From assembly GCA_022925895.1 (NCBI GenBank), contig JAKSYS010000119.1, positions 50,166 through 114,165 of the forward strand: a stretch of DNA of 64,000 nt, written 5' to 3'. The position numbers and the translations under genes are program-made. The notes below the pieces were generated by a model. It saw only the letters and a list, made by a program, of their open reading frames with translations, had not been told where the DNA came from and did no database searches. Below are positions 11,559 to 23,863 of this stretch, in pieces. Numbering within the stretch: position 1 is the first letter of the stretch; the number at the start of each line of letters is the position of its first letter. This stretch comes from Fragilaria crotonensis. Lineage: Eukaryota; Bacillariophyta; Fragilariophyceae; Fragilariales; Fragilariaceae.

Positions 11559-13764
11559 TTGCACGAAATCGTTGGTCCATCGCTTCTTGTTCCCGTGTCT
11601 GTACCTGTCGTTACACTTGGCCTGAAAAAACTTGTCATGAGTGTCTGTCGTTTGCCATCTGTCGATGCCCTATGTATAGCCCTCTTCATAAACAACAATA
11701 GCCATCTTCGTCTAGAGGATGGTGACTTCTTCAGTATCTCCTCTAAGGGCTGCTCGCAGTAATGCCTATCTCCTGCGCGCAACCTGTCGCTCTTCTCGTA
11801 TAGATCGGTGATCTCAAATAATTCTGTGTCTCTTATCTGGCGGATCTCCATAGTCTGTGTGTTGTGTAGGGTGTGGTTCTGAGCTTTCCATACCGTCTGA
11901 TGATAAATGTGTAAAGCCTTGAATATAACTTGGGGCGTTGATAGCCTAGGCGGGATCGAGAAGTATCTGTATCGAATAGACCTTCTTCAGCCATGTTCCT
12001 CCACTCGACGCTCAAATATCCCTTGATGGCATTGTCCCATCCGATTTCCTGTTGGTCAGACAGTGCCGCACGGATGCTGTCGTGAAACTTGGCCGGAAAT
12101 TCTTTCACATGGAATGCAGCATCGCTATTGCCTCTATGCTCAAGCCATTCGAACACCTTCTCTGTTATAAGGTGAAAAACCGGATGAGGCCCTGCCGATG
12201 ACAATGATGTCCTCAACCGAAGCATTCCATTTTCGTGTTCAGTATTCATGCGACATCGAAGAACATGATGGTGGTCTCGAGTTGTGTTTTGCAGCAGGGA
12301 CATAGGCTTAGTTTGGGATCGCTAACTTTGCGTTGCGGCATCGAACTTTTCCAGTGTTCCTTTGGTCAAACATGAATTTCGTTTGTGCCACTTGTGCTGA
12401 TGGAGAGAGCCGTCGATGAAAGCGTCCGTAAGCTTCGACATCAATGCGATCCCAGATGCTGTTTGTCCACTTGTGTTTGGACTGAACGTACGATCGGAGA
12501 TGATATCCGTTGATGTGAAAGCGCAGGCAGGATTCAATCTGCGATACGAGTCTGACACCGTTGACTGAGATGGTGATCTTTGCTTCGGGAGTATGATCAG
12601 TTTTCTCGATGGACTGCCGTTTGTGTGAGTGCTCTCGATACCATGTGGCAAGGTGATCCACGTGAGAGTTACGTGCCACATCTTTCTTGGGTGTGCCTCT
12701 TGGTGTTTGAGATGTATCAAGTTGATGTCCTTTGACCCAGACGTGCGAGATCTTTCGTCGAATGAATTTGCCTTCGTGCTTTATGATGCTCATATAATCC
12801 GGGTTGGATGGCTGTCGTTCCTTGATCTGCCTTTGTTGCGTGTGACTCTGGACGTTGCGTATCGCCGATTTACTGTCCGTAACCCATCGGAATGTGCATT
12901 GATGTCGTTTACCCCAAGAGCGTTGAAGGAGCGAGATCAGAAGCAGGGCTGCCGCGTATCCTCCGAGTTCGCAACGAGTCGAGTTGGCCGTGTCAAAAGG
13001 TCCGTCTACTGGTCCCGCCCCTTCACACAGAATTGTATTCTGAGGAGTGGTGAGACTCCAGCCGAATGTCCCGTGGCGACCTTCAGACCGCCGTCGGATG
13101 CGATGGTCAGTGTCTGTTTACGTTGACATTCTCTCCATATGCGATCTTCATGCTCTGGAAATTGAATGTGGGTCAGCAACCTTTTCTTGTTCCGCGGAAG
13201 TCCTTTGAGATACGACATTAACGGCCTCGATTGTTGGGGATAAATTGGCTGAACCGGATCGGGCGTATCTCGTCCTGGCGATAGAAGAGTTGGCATTGCT
13301 CTCCATTTCCGATCATATCTCAGGAATTGAGACGATATGTATCGTTTCCAAAGGCGTTGCTGGTGTCTACTCGGAGGTAATTGACGGGGCCATGCATCCT
13401 TAGAGACGAAGTCAGCAGGCCGTTCGCCGTGTAGAGCCCACAATGATATGTTGGCTGGTGATGTGCGGTCCGACATCTCGGCTAACGTCGTTATCTGCAG
13501 ATAAATCCGTGTAAGATTAATATCCAGCTGTTGTCGTGGACTGTAACCTTTGAGGCGGTCAAGATTCATGACGTACTGATCGTTGGGGCTCTGTAGTGGA
13601 AGAAGAAGGGTGTTGCCTGCTTCAATTTGGGAGGCCTCAAAGCAAGTGCATGAGGAGCTATATGGCCTCATAGAGGCTGAAGGAGGATTGGAGGTGTATG
13701 CCAACGTCCTCAAATGGTTACGACCTGCATGAACTGCAAAAGGTGTAAGAGGCGCACAAAACAC
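11555..13764 (-). mobile_element. 5'-truncated, decayed non-LTR retroelement (RNase H and 3' zinc-binding region)
   Basis: Fragments in several minus-strand frames form the C-terminal half of a LINE-like polyprotein. 13764-13070 is a post-RT linker (RPADFVSKDAWPRQLPP, then LWKRYISSQFL). LTIASDGGLKVATG, then FGWSLTTP, ANSTRCELGGYAAALLL, FRWVTDSKSAI and HVWVKGHQ, gives the D-E-D-H order of an RNase H fold, with a frame change near 13065. A later segment shows CPCCKTQLETT followed, in another frame, by HHVLRC, a zinc-binding CCHC pattern near 12290-12250. The tail ends KRQTLMTSFFRPS. No reverse transcriptase remains upstream, so the copy is 5' truncated as expected for LINE insertion. At least three frame changes show it is dead. 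Confidence 0.75.
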
Positions 13765-14149
13765 AATGGCTGCTGCTGAGTGTTATCCACCCCAGCTTGC
13801 ACCATGAAAAAATCTCCTCAGAAGCTTAAAGTCTCCAGTATGCATTAAATATTTTTGCAGGAATTGTGACATAACCTTATTGAGGGAATCCTTTAAAAAT
13901 CGAATTTTTTATCTGTCTACTATGTAAAACAAGGAAAGGTACCTCAAAATATTCATGTGACATTGAACAGATTCCTCTTTGAACATCACGGACATACAAA
14001 GTAAACTGGATCAAGCAGAATGAAATCACGGATTCCCATGATGGTTGAAAAATACCCCGGAATTTGTGGCTTTTAATGCACATAAGCCTTGCACCCAACC
14101 TTTGCACCATTGCTCCTTCCCGCGAGTTGTACGGGTACATGACAGCCAA

Positions 14150-14851
14150 GGCCCTATCCTTGAACAGGCCGGAGGCCGAGGGCGCCACCGAAGCTCTACT
14201 GGGCGCCATCCAAACACTCACTGGACCCTGAGGGCGAGTTCCAAAAGATGGCAAAGGATGGCAGGGAAATCGCAAACAGAAGAGTGTGGCTAACACGAAG
14301 CGCGAGACGTACCGCATGCTACGGCTGTTTGAAAATGTAGACAAAATCAACGAGCTGGTGCCGGTTTGGAAACGATTGGCAAATTGTCGCAAGAATGAGC
14401 AGCATAGCTGCGGTGGTGCTCCTGCAAGAATTCCGCAAGATTGCATGTCATGAGGCCTATCTACCAAATACTACTTCTTGCCTATTATCACCGCCTCAAG
14501 ACTAAAGTAGATGGTGGTCGCCTCCAGTTTAGTGGGTACGGTCCAGATGACCTTGCTTGCTTTTGGCTGCCAGCCATTGTTGGTCTTGCACGGACTGCAA
14601 ATCATGACCAGACCATCATAGCCACCGACAAGGGCAAACAACTGGCTTGTGTTGAACAAAACATATCATTCCTAGTGGACTACTACTGCATGATCAAGGA
14701 GAACAAGGTCAACTTCGCTCATGACGTGAACAAAGCAGCGATCACTCTGTGCCAATTTGCGGTGCTAGCTAGTATGCCATCATGTTTGTCTCTCATCAGG
14801 AGCTGGACCAAACGTCATCCTTTGTGGATGCCATGTGGTCTGCAGCCGTAG
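14150..14851 (+). pseudogene. decayed unknown ORF, possibly part of the adjacent element
   Basis: Two coding-looking stretches follow one another on the plus strand: a charged segment containing TYRMLRLFENVDKINELVP (about 14300-14450), then an open frame 14441-14851 with mixed hydrophobic composition. I recognise no family. Its position just upstream of, and co-oriented with, the tyrosine-recombinase remnant suggests it belonged to the same mobile element, but this is inference. Confidence 0.3.
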
Positions 14852-14988
14852 GCCTCCAGATACCAGCTCCTTCAATCACAAAGTGCTACCAAGCCAAAAG
14901 GTACCCACAGGCAACATCTCGGCTGGTGCAGCATACAGACCCTTCCAGCCACAACCAACGCCATCGTGAATAGCGCGCTCTCCAACAG

Positions 14989-16003
14989 ATGACATCCTTG
15001 CGCGGATCGTCCTCTGCTCAGTGCAGTGCCAACGCAACCACCTCGTGGCAGCTATGGCAGCATGTCTTCTGCGCCGGCATCGATGCCTACCACCTTCCTG
15101 CCCTTGATCCTGTCCCTCTTCTCCAGTTGTTTGCACACCGCTCCCGCACTGGCACTCTTGCCCCCAGCCATCAATCAATCCAGGCTCGCACAGTGGAGGA
15201 TGCCCTACAAGGGCCGCTGATCCTCGTCTGAACGCACACGGTATTGCGCTTGGGCGGGCCCCCATGATCCCCATCACAAGTGGCGCCACACCGCCCTGGA
15301 TGCCACCCCAAAGGCCCTTGCGGTCTCCTCTTTTGGGTTGGCTCGCGCTCTCTTGACCACACTTCATGCCTGTAACCTCTTAGCCGCCACCTTTGTCACT
15401 CTGACCTTCAACAGGCAGCATGCAGAAGAACGGTGTCAGCAACAACTAGACTGTTGGCCATGACTGCTCTGGCCATGCCCACCTGTGTCCGGTACACTTG
15501 TTGGCTAACCGCCTCCTTGTGCTCCGCCACTCCGAAGGGCCATGGCTTCCACACCCCTTAATGCGGTCCACAACACGCCCCCTGCTCCTATATCCTTCCA
15601 TCTGATCTCATCGCTCGTCACCTCCAAGCTGCGATCTCCATAGATTTGGATCCCGCATACACACCAACCGATGACTCCATCCGCTTCACCTACGCTGGCG
15701 GCGCCATGGCGTTACGCGTTACTCTGCGCCGGCATTGACTCTGGCGATTGTATCCGGTTGCTCGGGCACTGGCGGTCCGATGAGATGTACCGTTATTTGC
15801 ATGTGCCGGCGCAACTGGTGGTAGTGACCGACCTCTCTGCTGCCATGCTCCGCAGGGGTCCTCCTTCTTCTGCTGGATTGCACCTGCTTAACCCCCACCC
15901 AGGCCTACCCTTCCGTTGCCTTGTTGGCCTCCGGGAAGCTCTAGGTGGCAAACACGCTACTACCATCCGTGGGAAGAATGGAGGGTACGTTACCTGCTCA
16001 TAG
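14989..16003 (+). mobile_element. decayed tyrosine-recombinase element
   Basis: The first open part (14989-15231) carries the SAM-like core-binding domain: WQLWQHVFCAGIDAYHLPAL, DPVPLLQLFAHR, TGTLAPSHQSIQARTVEDAL. After several frame changes, 15671-16003 holds the catalytic C-terminus: GAMAL in one frame, then LLCAGIDSGDCIRLLGHWR, SDEMYRYLHV and a final LSAAMLRRG. The R-S-D-E-M-x-R-Y-L-H spacing matches the end of tyrosine recombinases that are common in diatom genomes, in Crypton- or DIRS-type elements. No reverse transcriptase is seen nearby, which favours Crypton-type, but decay prevents certainty. The copy cannot encode an active enzyme. Confidence 0.65.
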
Positions 16004-16246
16004 TAGCTAGGATGCCACAACCCCCACCATGCTCACTTGCACTACCACAGCACAATAGACCGCTCGCGGACGAACGTAACCTTGAGCATCCGCTGCTGAG
16101 GCGGGAGAGCTTGCTAATCCCGCCCATTATTTCTATTGTGACGATATGAATGTTGAATGCTGGCCCATACTTTGTACTCCAGTACAGCAAAACGTTTCAA
16201 AACCACTCCTCTTTTAACCATTCTTCTCCTCATGGAGCCAGTACGA

Positions 16247-17557
16247 GTTTAAACCATATAGATAGACGACCGAAATTCGAGCAATACTAAAAAATCTTTC
16301 GTTTTCCTTCAAACTTTACCAAATGATGCAGAACGTTCCCAGACACAGTCTGAATCAAGAATATCTGAAAAAGGTGTGATATTGAGGAAGTTCTGTCCAT
16401 TCGACTGTTTTGAGTACCCGGAGGTTCTAAACCATATAAATGGACGACCGTGCATGTAACACGATACACGAGCGAAACTAATCCTGACAACAATGCAAGC
16501 AGTAAAAAAAGTGACATACTTGTACAACAAGATGGAGTATTTTAGTCCAAGCACTTGCGACACCACTAGATCTATGGTATTAAGTAGTGTGGACATTCAA
16601 ATGTGAGGTGTAGACGGAATGTACGTTGTCCAGTCTCGCCAGTTTTGCAATGTTGGCATCTCTGGTCTTTAAGTCGCACATGAGTCCTGGCACCTTCGCC
16701 TCTGGTAGGACCCACCTCACAATGTCGCCCCAATCTTTATTGGTCAATGTGCTGCTACCGACGCGGAGATCTACTGGTGGACTTCCTCTTCCAGCACTCA
16801 GAACTGTTGGTAGTATTTGTGCTCGTCTTCGATTCATTGGTTGCCGTTGTGAGCGGTGATGTCTCCGTGAGTAACGTGGAATCTTCCTCGTCATGACCTT
16901 TTCTCTTTGTACTGATGGCGCTTGGAACAACCATGTCTCCTCTGCTCCTCCTCCTTTCTCTTTCAAGCGAAACGAAGTACTGAAGGCGTTGCTTGGTCAG
17001 AGACCCTTGCAAACAAAGGGCATTGATTGCCAAATGGTATTTCAATCGATTATCGAGTACCTGCGAAAAAATTAGCAGTACAAAATGTGAGTACAGAAAG
17101 ATTTTACAAATCGCAAATCTCGTGTCAAACTCAGATCAATTTTGCAATCAAAATGGTGAACTTCGAAGACCCTTTTCTCAATAAGGACGTACCAGCTTGA
17201 CAGCATCATGAGTGGTGTACTCTGTTGAAGGCCTCCCTGCCTTCTTTTGTTTCCCCGTGTCAACAAGATTTGGGCATGCCTTCCTTTTCGTTGGCATACT
17301 AATAGAATGAGCAATTGTTGTCAGGTTTTCTGACATGCGATGACAGATTTTTATTACATCTGCTGTTCAATGTGACTCTTGAGCCGCGCCAGCTTTTCAA
17401 AAAGAACCTACAGTACCCCCTACGGAAATAGAGCATAGAAAAGATCTCAAGGGGTGCAAATGATTCATCTTAGTTGACGAATACGTCAATAATGGATCAT
17501 TCTAATAGTGTCTAGCTACTACTTGACAACAATTGCGTCCATCTATATGGTTTAAAC
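16247..17557. mobile_element. candidate small element bounded by inverted repeats
   Basis: A 22-bp sequence at 16247-16268 (GTTTAAACCATATAGATAGA and CG) recurs inverted at 17536-17557 with one mismatch. A related copy in direct orientation lies at 16424-16450, sharing AAACCATATA-ATGGACGACCG. The region between them, about 1.3 kb, holds the small spliced ORF listed separately. No transposase or clear target-site duplication was found, so element status is tentative. Confidence 0.4.
16580..17297 (-). pseudogene. small unknown protein gene with one intron, frameshifted
   Basis: The ATG at 17297 opens a Lys-rich N-terminus (MPTKRKACPNLVDTGKQKK) of 35 codons to 17193. A clean GT-AG intron (17192-17061, donor GTACGT, acceptor TCGCAG) joins in phase 0 to an exon beginning VLDNRLKYHLAINALCL and continuing with a coiled, basic segment LTKQRLQYFVSLERERRR. 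That frame stops near 16755. A second frame, 16966-16580, supplies a coding-looking C-terminus (TLTNKDWGDIVRWVLPEAK, DLKTRDANIAKLARLDN), suggesting one frameshift between. I recognise no family. It lies wholly inside the inverted-repeat-bounded region. Confidence 0.45.
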
Positions 17558-17783
17558 CTGTAGTCACTTTCAGGAGTGTCTCACACTGATGACACCAGCA
17601 TTCAAGCACCAACAGACAAGAAACAACATTGTTGTGACAATCACTGCAGGTGAATGATCTAAAAGGATCAGTAATTCATGTTGGGGCCCTGGTGGAATGC
17701 TGGCTGGTACTGGCTGGTGCATTGTTGTTTCTTGCTGGGTAGTAGTGTGAAACATTTGTACATTGATAGCTCACCCAAGAACA

Positions 17784-17909
17784 CCTCAATTGGTGTGAAT
17801 TCCAATCATTCAATGGATCAACCGGACAATGCATTGCCACTACTAGCCTCAATTGGTGTGAATTCCAATCATTCAATGGATCAACCGGACAATGCATTGC
17901 CACTACTAG
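17784..17909. repeat. perfect 63-bp tandem duplication
   Basis: Two adjacent identical copies, 17784-17846 and 17847-17909, each beginning CCTCAATTGGTG and ending CACTACTAG. 63 is a multiple of three, so both strands stay open across it, but no gene is recognised. Confidence 0.9.
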
Positions 17910-20900
17910 CAATGATTGTTACTACTGCCTAGAACCAAAGCACATGTTTACACCCACCATAGTTATCCAGAAAGAAATGTTCCAGCAAAAAATGCAAGCA
18001 TGATAGGAGTATGCAGGGTTGTCATGTTTTGTTCATAAAGCCCAGATTTTCATATACAGAATGAAACCACCAGCCGGAGATATCATTTGCTGGTATGACC
18101 TTTCGCTCAACAACATCAACATCACAAAAAGTCCTGTTTGTGGCGTCAATCATGATGATATAGTAGTAGACAAGAATTGGATGATGTGTGATGATGTTGT
18201 GTGAATTTCTTTGGCCAAAGGTATGGTACTAATGCTTGCTAGAATTCCTTATCAAGCAGTGCTCAATACAATAATGAATTTCATGTACTTTCTGTGAAAC
18301 GACCCTCCCTTATTCAAAGCGCTTGCGCTCAGGGGTAGGAGGGATGGAATGTGTGGCTCTTAAACGTCGACGTATGCAGTTGCGGTTTGTAGGTCAATAC
18401 CAATCAGGCGCTCCCAATCGGAACTGGTGAATCACTACTATGAAACAATCAGGGACACTCAATACAAAGGATGCTGAGCTGTCATACAACATTACCGTCT
18501 GTGTTGTTAGAAGTGTGAGCAATGTTGTCAATATACCCTATTGCCTCTTCACCCTTACAATTGTTGAGACCAGCGGCAAGATTGCAGTGAGGTATAAAAG
18601 GGTTATGTTAGAAGTTGTGACCGGACGAGTGTGTGAAGCACTCGGGTTCTAAGACTAGACTCCAGTAGTCCAGCATGCCGTACCGACAGTGTACAGTAGA
18701 TTCAGATGAATAGAACTACCGGTAGTATTGCGGTACTGCACAGTGGCATACTAGCCACCAGTAGTTTGCGTGATGTACTGACAATTTCTATCTGAGCAAA
18801 ATACATTCGATAGGCTTTTCGCACGATGCCAGTGTAAGCCTTCTGCAGCCATGATGATTCTTGAACTGCAGGTGATATTTCTCATCTTGGACAATTTCCC
18901 AGCTGCCAAAAGCACTTCATGCAATGTAAAGACAGGCATTTTATTACGTAGAAATACACACCGCCAAACCATTTGCTGCAAAGAAAATTAAAAATTGATA
19001 ACCAAACTCAGGATTCATGACATTGACTTGTATCTAGCTACTGCATGCATAATGGCTCAATCTCCGTCAAATACATTTCACACAGTGCTTTCTATGATGC
19101 CACAATGTCATCACATGTATGACCACCAACATAGCGAGCATCCTTTCCACAAGGTGTTGTATGTGAATAAGAGTCGGTGTCACCACCGCCAGCATGTTTG
19201 AATACTCAATGTAATTGTTTCGTTTTGGTATTTCCAAAGAAACATTTCCTTTGTTGGAAAGGGAGTTCAATATCTAATCCAGCATTTACAATGTTGAATA
19301 TCTGACTTCAAGTTGTTCAGCACACCAAATTGAATAACTGCATCCATCCATTGCTGAAGGGCACGTTTCAAAGAGAATTAGTCATTGCTGTTTTCCACGT
19401 TGAAGAACTGCATAATTTGGATATGGAAACATACCATGAGCTTGGAATATGATGCTATTACATCTCAATTTTGTGTTGCTTGTTTGTCACCGAGTACTAA
19501 ATTGAGTAGTGAACAGGCACCATTGGAGAAACACTCTTTACATCATGACCTTTAAGTTTGTGAACAATTGGCAATTGAAAGACAAGACATAGAATTATTG
19601 ATTGTTGGCCTTGCACAGCAGCAATGCAATTGGAAGGTGAACAGAGATTGTCAGGATCACAACCCTCAATAGCATTTTGCCACCAATTTTCACGCCTGCA
19701 AACCGATTGCAAAAGTTGTTTACAAACCTCCTTGTTCAGCATATCTCTCACATATTCTCATGACAACAGAACATTGAATCTGCACAAATGACATACATTA
19801 TGACTATTATGACTGTTTTCTAATAGGACAAAGAAGATTCTGGCTGAGTACGCTGCCTAGTAATATTGCTAGTCCAAGAAGGAGGTGAACTTTGCAGTGC
19901 TAGCAGTAGTAGGACTAATAGAAGTAGCCTTGCCCCAGCAGCACTGCAGTTGGCAGCAGTTCTTGTTGACAGTGGCTGCACAGGATGCACCGAAATTGGA
20001 TGTGGACGAGCCATGTGGGATGATCATGATTTCCAGCCTTGTGTCATTTAGTTGATGCTACATATTTGCTGAGATGAGAACAAGAAGGAATTTTGGCCCA
20101 GCATGTTGAAGACATTTATAGCAACAGCCAACACTCCTGCCCCCATCTGACTATCATCAAGAGGTGCACAAACACTGGTTTGCTTTTGCTGGCAGTGACC
20201 ATGTGCTGAACTACCACTAGCTAAAAGGTGAGCAGAAACATTCCAATTGTGTGGATTCCATCAAAGCCTGGTCATTGAGTCCAAGTTTGTGAGTGCTTCA
20301 GCCCAAGTCTTGGCTGGTAACCATTTGTTCAACTGTTCTTGTCATGGAGACTTTAGTTTGTTGTATAATCAAGGTTTTGGAGCCAAGCAAAGACTTCTGA
20401 TAGCTGCTACTAGTGCCTGACTCACGCATATCTTTCAAGTCTGAGACAATGATGAACACATACATTGAATACTTAGTCAGGCTATGATTACCATGAGTGT
20501 GATGATTCTGAATGCATTCAATCTTACGGCTGATGCTCTTGCATACCTGCAGTCAATTATTGCGCGTCGCGACATTTAGAATCTACCGGGATTAGAGGCC
20601 TATTTTGCTCATGAGATTGTTGCCACCTGTACGAAATGTATGGATGCCAAATGCCAACCTCAGGTATCTTGACAGTCAAACCAGCAACGAGCCATACATT
20701 CATAGCACCACCACTCGGAGTAAAGGGTGCAAACACTTCAAACTTGAAAAACAGAGATTTACCGACTTGTTCTGCGAACTTCTTTGCGGCCGTACTACAG
20801 TACCGTACCTTGTACTGGTATGACATACTATGCAGGGGTAGGTATGGCGTGAGGCGTGAGCAATGCAAGCCACAAGCCTGGGCATCCGCACCTCAGAAGA

Positions 20901-21655
20901 CCTGTGCCTGAAGCACGCCAAATTCGTCACACATTGAGATGAGGAGGTGGAAAACGCCGTATGTAGATTTTACTCTCGTTCCCTAGTATAGTACAACTGT
21001 AGCGATCTGTACCGAGAAATTAGCGAAAAGCAGTGCCTGGTACACGTACTGTAGTATGAAAAATTGTACTGGTGCCGGAAAGCGGAAAGCTATGTCCAGA
21101 TATGTGCTTGAGTTTTTGATAGACAGAAGCGTGTGCTTGTCGTCGTAGCTGTTGATATTTCTTAAGGCCAATTTGAATCCTGAGTGCCAAAATGACAAAT
21201 TTTAAATGTATAAAAGTACTGCAACGGATTCATCACTATCTGTACTTATACGGTTTAAGAAAACCTGATTGAGACGTGACTGAAATGAAAGTTACTGAGC
21301 ACCACAAAGTCCCGAACAACGCTATCCGTCGAGTCTTGCTCTGAGTCGATTTTGTAGCCTTGCAACAAGCGTTGCAACTTTTAAAACTGCCCACAGTGGA
21401 ACAAGACTCGTTGAACCGATCATCGCCAATCAGCACGTACGATAAACAACGGGCAATTAACTTCTCAAGTCTCCATTCTTCAGTATAGTTAGAAGATAGA
21501 CGAAGACCACCGTGAAGTACAAATACAATCGATCAATCAGCATTAGCATTAAACACATTCAACCAAGGATGATTAATCCTTGCTAACAATCATTGGCTGC
21601 GCACCTCTGTGACTGTCATTCCATCTGACCTGACCCGTCTGCCAGCAGCAACAGT
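17910..21655. other. long gene-poor interval
   Basis: Only short frames without domain signatures. TATAAAA words occur at about 18592 and 21207 without an obvious nearby start codon. The right end presumably contains the promoter of the DUF6824 gene. Confidence 0.45.
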
Positions 21656-23674
21656 ATGGACGACGATCAAGTACCATCGCCACAGTCTCCAATACCCGTG
21701 GAACCCACTCGATACGATGTGTTGTGCGGCGCTGGTCATGAAACCACCTACCATCCAGGAAATGTCAAATTCCGACTCCTCGTTTCCAAACACTTTGACA
21801 AGTACCGTGCGGCCCAATGCAAAAAGGCAAAGATGAAGGTCTCTCGTGCCATCCTTGCCGAGGTGCTGGCCACCGGTGCACGATTTCTGAAAAAGAATCC
21901 AGCACGAACGGTGTGGCACGTGGCCGATATCAAGGTGGGGAAGGATAAGATATCGCACTGTTTGCGTTCACTCAGAACCTCACACCAATTGGCGCATGAC
22001 GAAGAGCTGGATGATGATTATGATCATGAGCATCACCATGGCCGGAACAATCATTATGATGAGGATCCGGGACCGTATCACAATCGTTTCGCAGATAGAA
22101 ACACATCATCCAGTCCTCCAGGCATGCCACCATCACGGAAAAGACATCGACCGCTATTGTCAGTTCCAGAATCATCCAGCAGCACCACAGTTCCACCACC
22201 TCCAACAGCAACTGCTCCAACCGATGCCCGCAGTCAGGTTGATTATCCGACTCCAACATTTGACCCAAATGTGCTGATCAAACCAATCCCCTTGCATCGA
22301 GTTGCCGCAATACCTGATGACGAATCGTCCATCGCGTCATCGTCGAGGGGTCCGCCTCAACCAACTCGTCGTCATCGTCAAGGACCTGACGATGCGATTG
22401 CCGGTCCATATCTTCCGGAACAACAACACCAAAGACAACAATCACCGTATTGGAATGCTCCATATTATCATGATCGTCATTATTATTCCTCACACGCACC
22501 ACATCATTCATATGGGCCACCATCAACAATGACAATGCCTCCGACAGGGTATGGAGGATATGCGGCAGACACTGCCGTGGCGGGAAGCAGCAGTGAACGA
22601 CAAGTCGATTACGGACATGCTGATGAACGGGGATCATCACATGCTGCGGCTGCGAGTGCTGTCGAGGTCAGACATCATTATCAGTATCCAACTCAACAAC
22701 CAATACGACCTTCGCCACTTCCGGAACCACTCAGTGTCGATACGCACACGTATCATCATCCAGTCATTACAGAAGCTGGATCCTCAAATGACAGTGGTGC
22801 TACCTATGATCCGTATCCTTCATATCGTCATGATGCAGGCTCGCAAATACCAGTGTCAAGCGGAGGAAAACCGTCGTCATTGCCCAGCCATCACTACAAT
22901 CCATCGGATCCGAGTCATCCGCCATACGCCGCGTACCCTGTACAGCAGCAGCAACAACACTATCAACAACACCATCGAGAGTGGAACAACCAATCATCGT
23001 TGTCGGCACGCCGTCGCTTTGACACCCCGAGTGCGTCAACAGTAACATCAACAACAACTGGGGAAGATGTGCAAGATCATACTACATTAGAATACCAACC
23101 AGGAGGTCAGCAACCACATGCAGTCGCTGTTCATCCCTACTCCCGACACGAGTACCGCGCGTCATCCCGCCGAGGAGGAAGTGGAGCAACTGGTGGTGGA
23201 CATGGAGTGGACTATCGTCATTACAATCCCTATTATCAATCAGCATCGAGGACGCCACACTCTCTTTACCAGGACAGTGCCCGAAGCAATCCCTATTACT
23301 ATCCTCCTCCTCCGCCACCTCATGCTGCGACAGCCGCATATACTTATCCGTATCAACACAGTACAAACAACACCAACAACAATCCTGCCGCGACGACTGG
23401 ATCACCCTTGACACCCATACCAAATCATCAACATCATCATCATCCAACTGATAATGCAGGTTCGACACGAAGGTCCTCATTTTGGGATGATGGCTGGGAT
23501 GAGTTCAATACAAACGATCCGCCGTCGTCACATCATCACAATCGTCATGATGATCAACAGTCGATGTCCGTGCCACAATCTGCTAGTAACAATGTGAACC
23601 ATAATTCCACGAATCAAAAGAGGAGTTGGAGTCAAACCGACAACTCCTCTTTGGACAAGAGTCGTCCTCTTTAA
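21656..23674 (+). CDS. DUF6824-domain protein, Gln/His/Pro-rich
   Basis: 672 residues, single exon. The N-terminus (about 18-110) carries the DUF6824 pattern: YDVLCGAGHETTYHPGNVKF, then LVSKHFDKYRAAQCKKAKM, ARFLKKNPARTVWHVAD and ISHCLRSL. The domain is greatly expanded in diatoms and has no proven function; its basic, helical character has prompted DNA-binding suggestions. The remaining 550 residues are low complexity, rich in His, Tyr, Pro, Gln and Ser, with CAC/CAT/CAA runs, and probably disordered. The ATG follows a CAGCAACAGT context and no earlier in-frame ATG fits the domain. A polyadenylation-like AATAAA word lies about 30 bases after the stop. A nuclear regulatory role is inference. 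Confidence 0.85.
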   Translation: MDDDQVPSPQSPIPVEPTRYDVLCGAGHETTYHPGNVKFRLLVSKHFDKYRAAQCKKAKMKVSRAILAEVLATGARFLKKNPARTVWHVADIKVGKDKISHCLRSLRTSHQLAHDEELDDDYDHEHHHGRNNHYDEDPGPYHNRFADRNTSSSPPGMPPSRKRHRPLLSVPESSSSTTVPPPPTATAPTDARSQVDYPTPTFDPNVLIKPIPLHRVAAIPDDESSIASSSRGPPQPTRRHRQGPDDAIAGPYLPEQQHQRQQSPYWNAPYYHDRHYYSSHAPHHSYGPPSTMTMPPTGYGGYAADTAVAGSSSERQVDYGHADERGSSHAAAASAVEVRHHYQYPTQQPIRPSPLPEPLSVDTHTYHHPVITEAGSSNDSGATYDPYPSYRHDAGSQIPVSSGGKPSSLPSHHYNPSDPSHPPYAAYPVQQQQQHYQQHHREWNNQSSLSARRRFDTPSASTVTSTTTGEDVQDHTTLEYQPGGQQPHAVAVHPYSRHEYRASSRRGGSGATGGGHGVDYRHYNPYYQSASRTPHSLYQDSARSNPYYYPPPPPPHAATAAYTYPYQHSTNNTNNNPAATTGSPLTPIPNHQHHHHPTDNAGSTRRSSFWDDGWDEFNTNDPPSSHHHNRHDDQQSMSVPQSASNNVNHNSTNQKRSWSQTDNSSLDKSRPL

Positions 23675-23863
23675 TGATATCCACTCGTTACTTCTAAATG
23701 CCATAAATAAATGTACTATTACTCTCAATCTGTCATTAGAAACACTTGCGCTCGCTGTCTTTAGTGAGACCAATCTGCAAAACATTGAACAAAACTAGAG
23801 AGAGAATCGTTGTCAAATACCTATCCGTAAACAATAATAATCATGAAAAGTAATAAAATGTAG

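Noticed and set aside
14876-15367. Gly/Arg-rich minus-strand frame
   Set aside because: It is the shadow of the tyrosine-recombinase remnant, which has recognisable motifs on the other strand.
22551-23045. Open frames overlapping the DUF6824 gene on both strands
   Set aside because: Low-complexity CAT/CAA-rich codons leave all frames open; only the frame carrying DUF6824 is credible.
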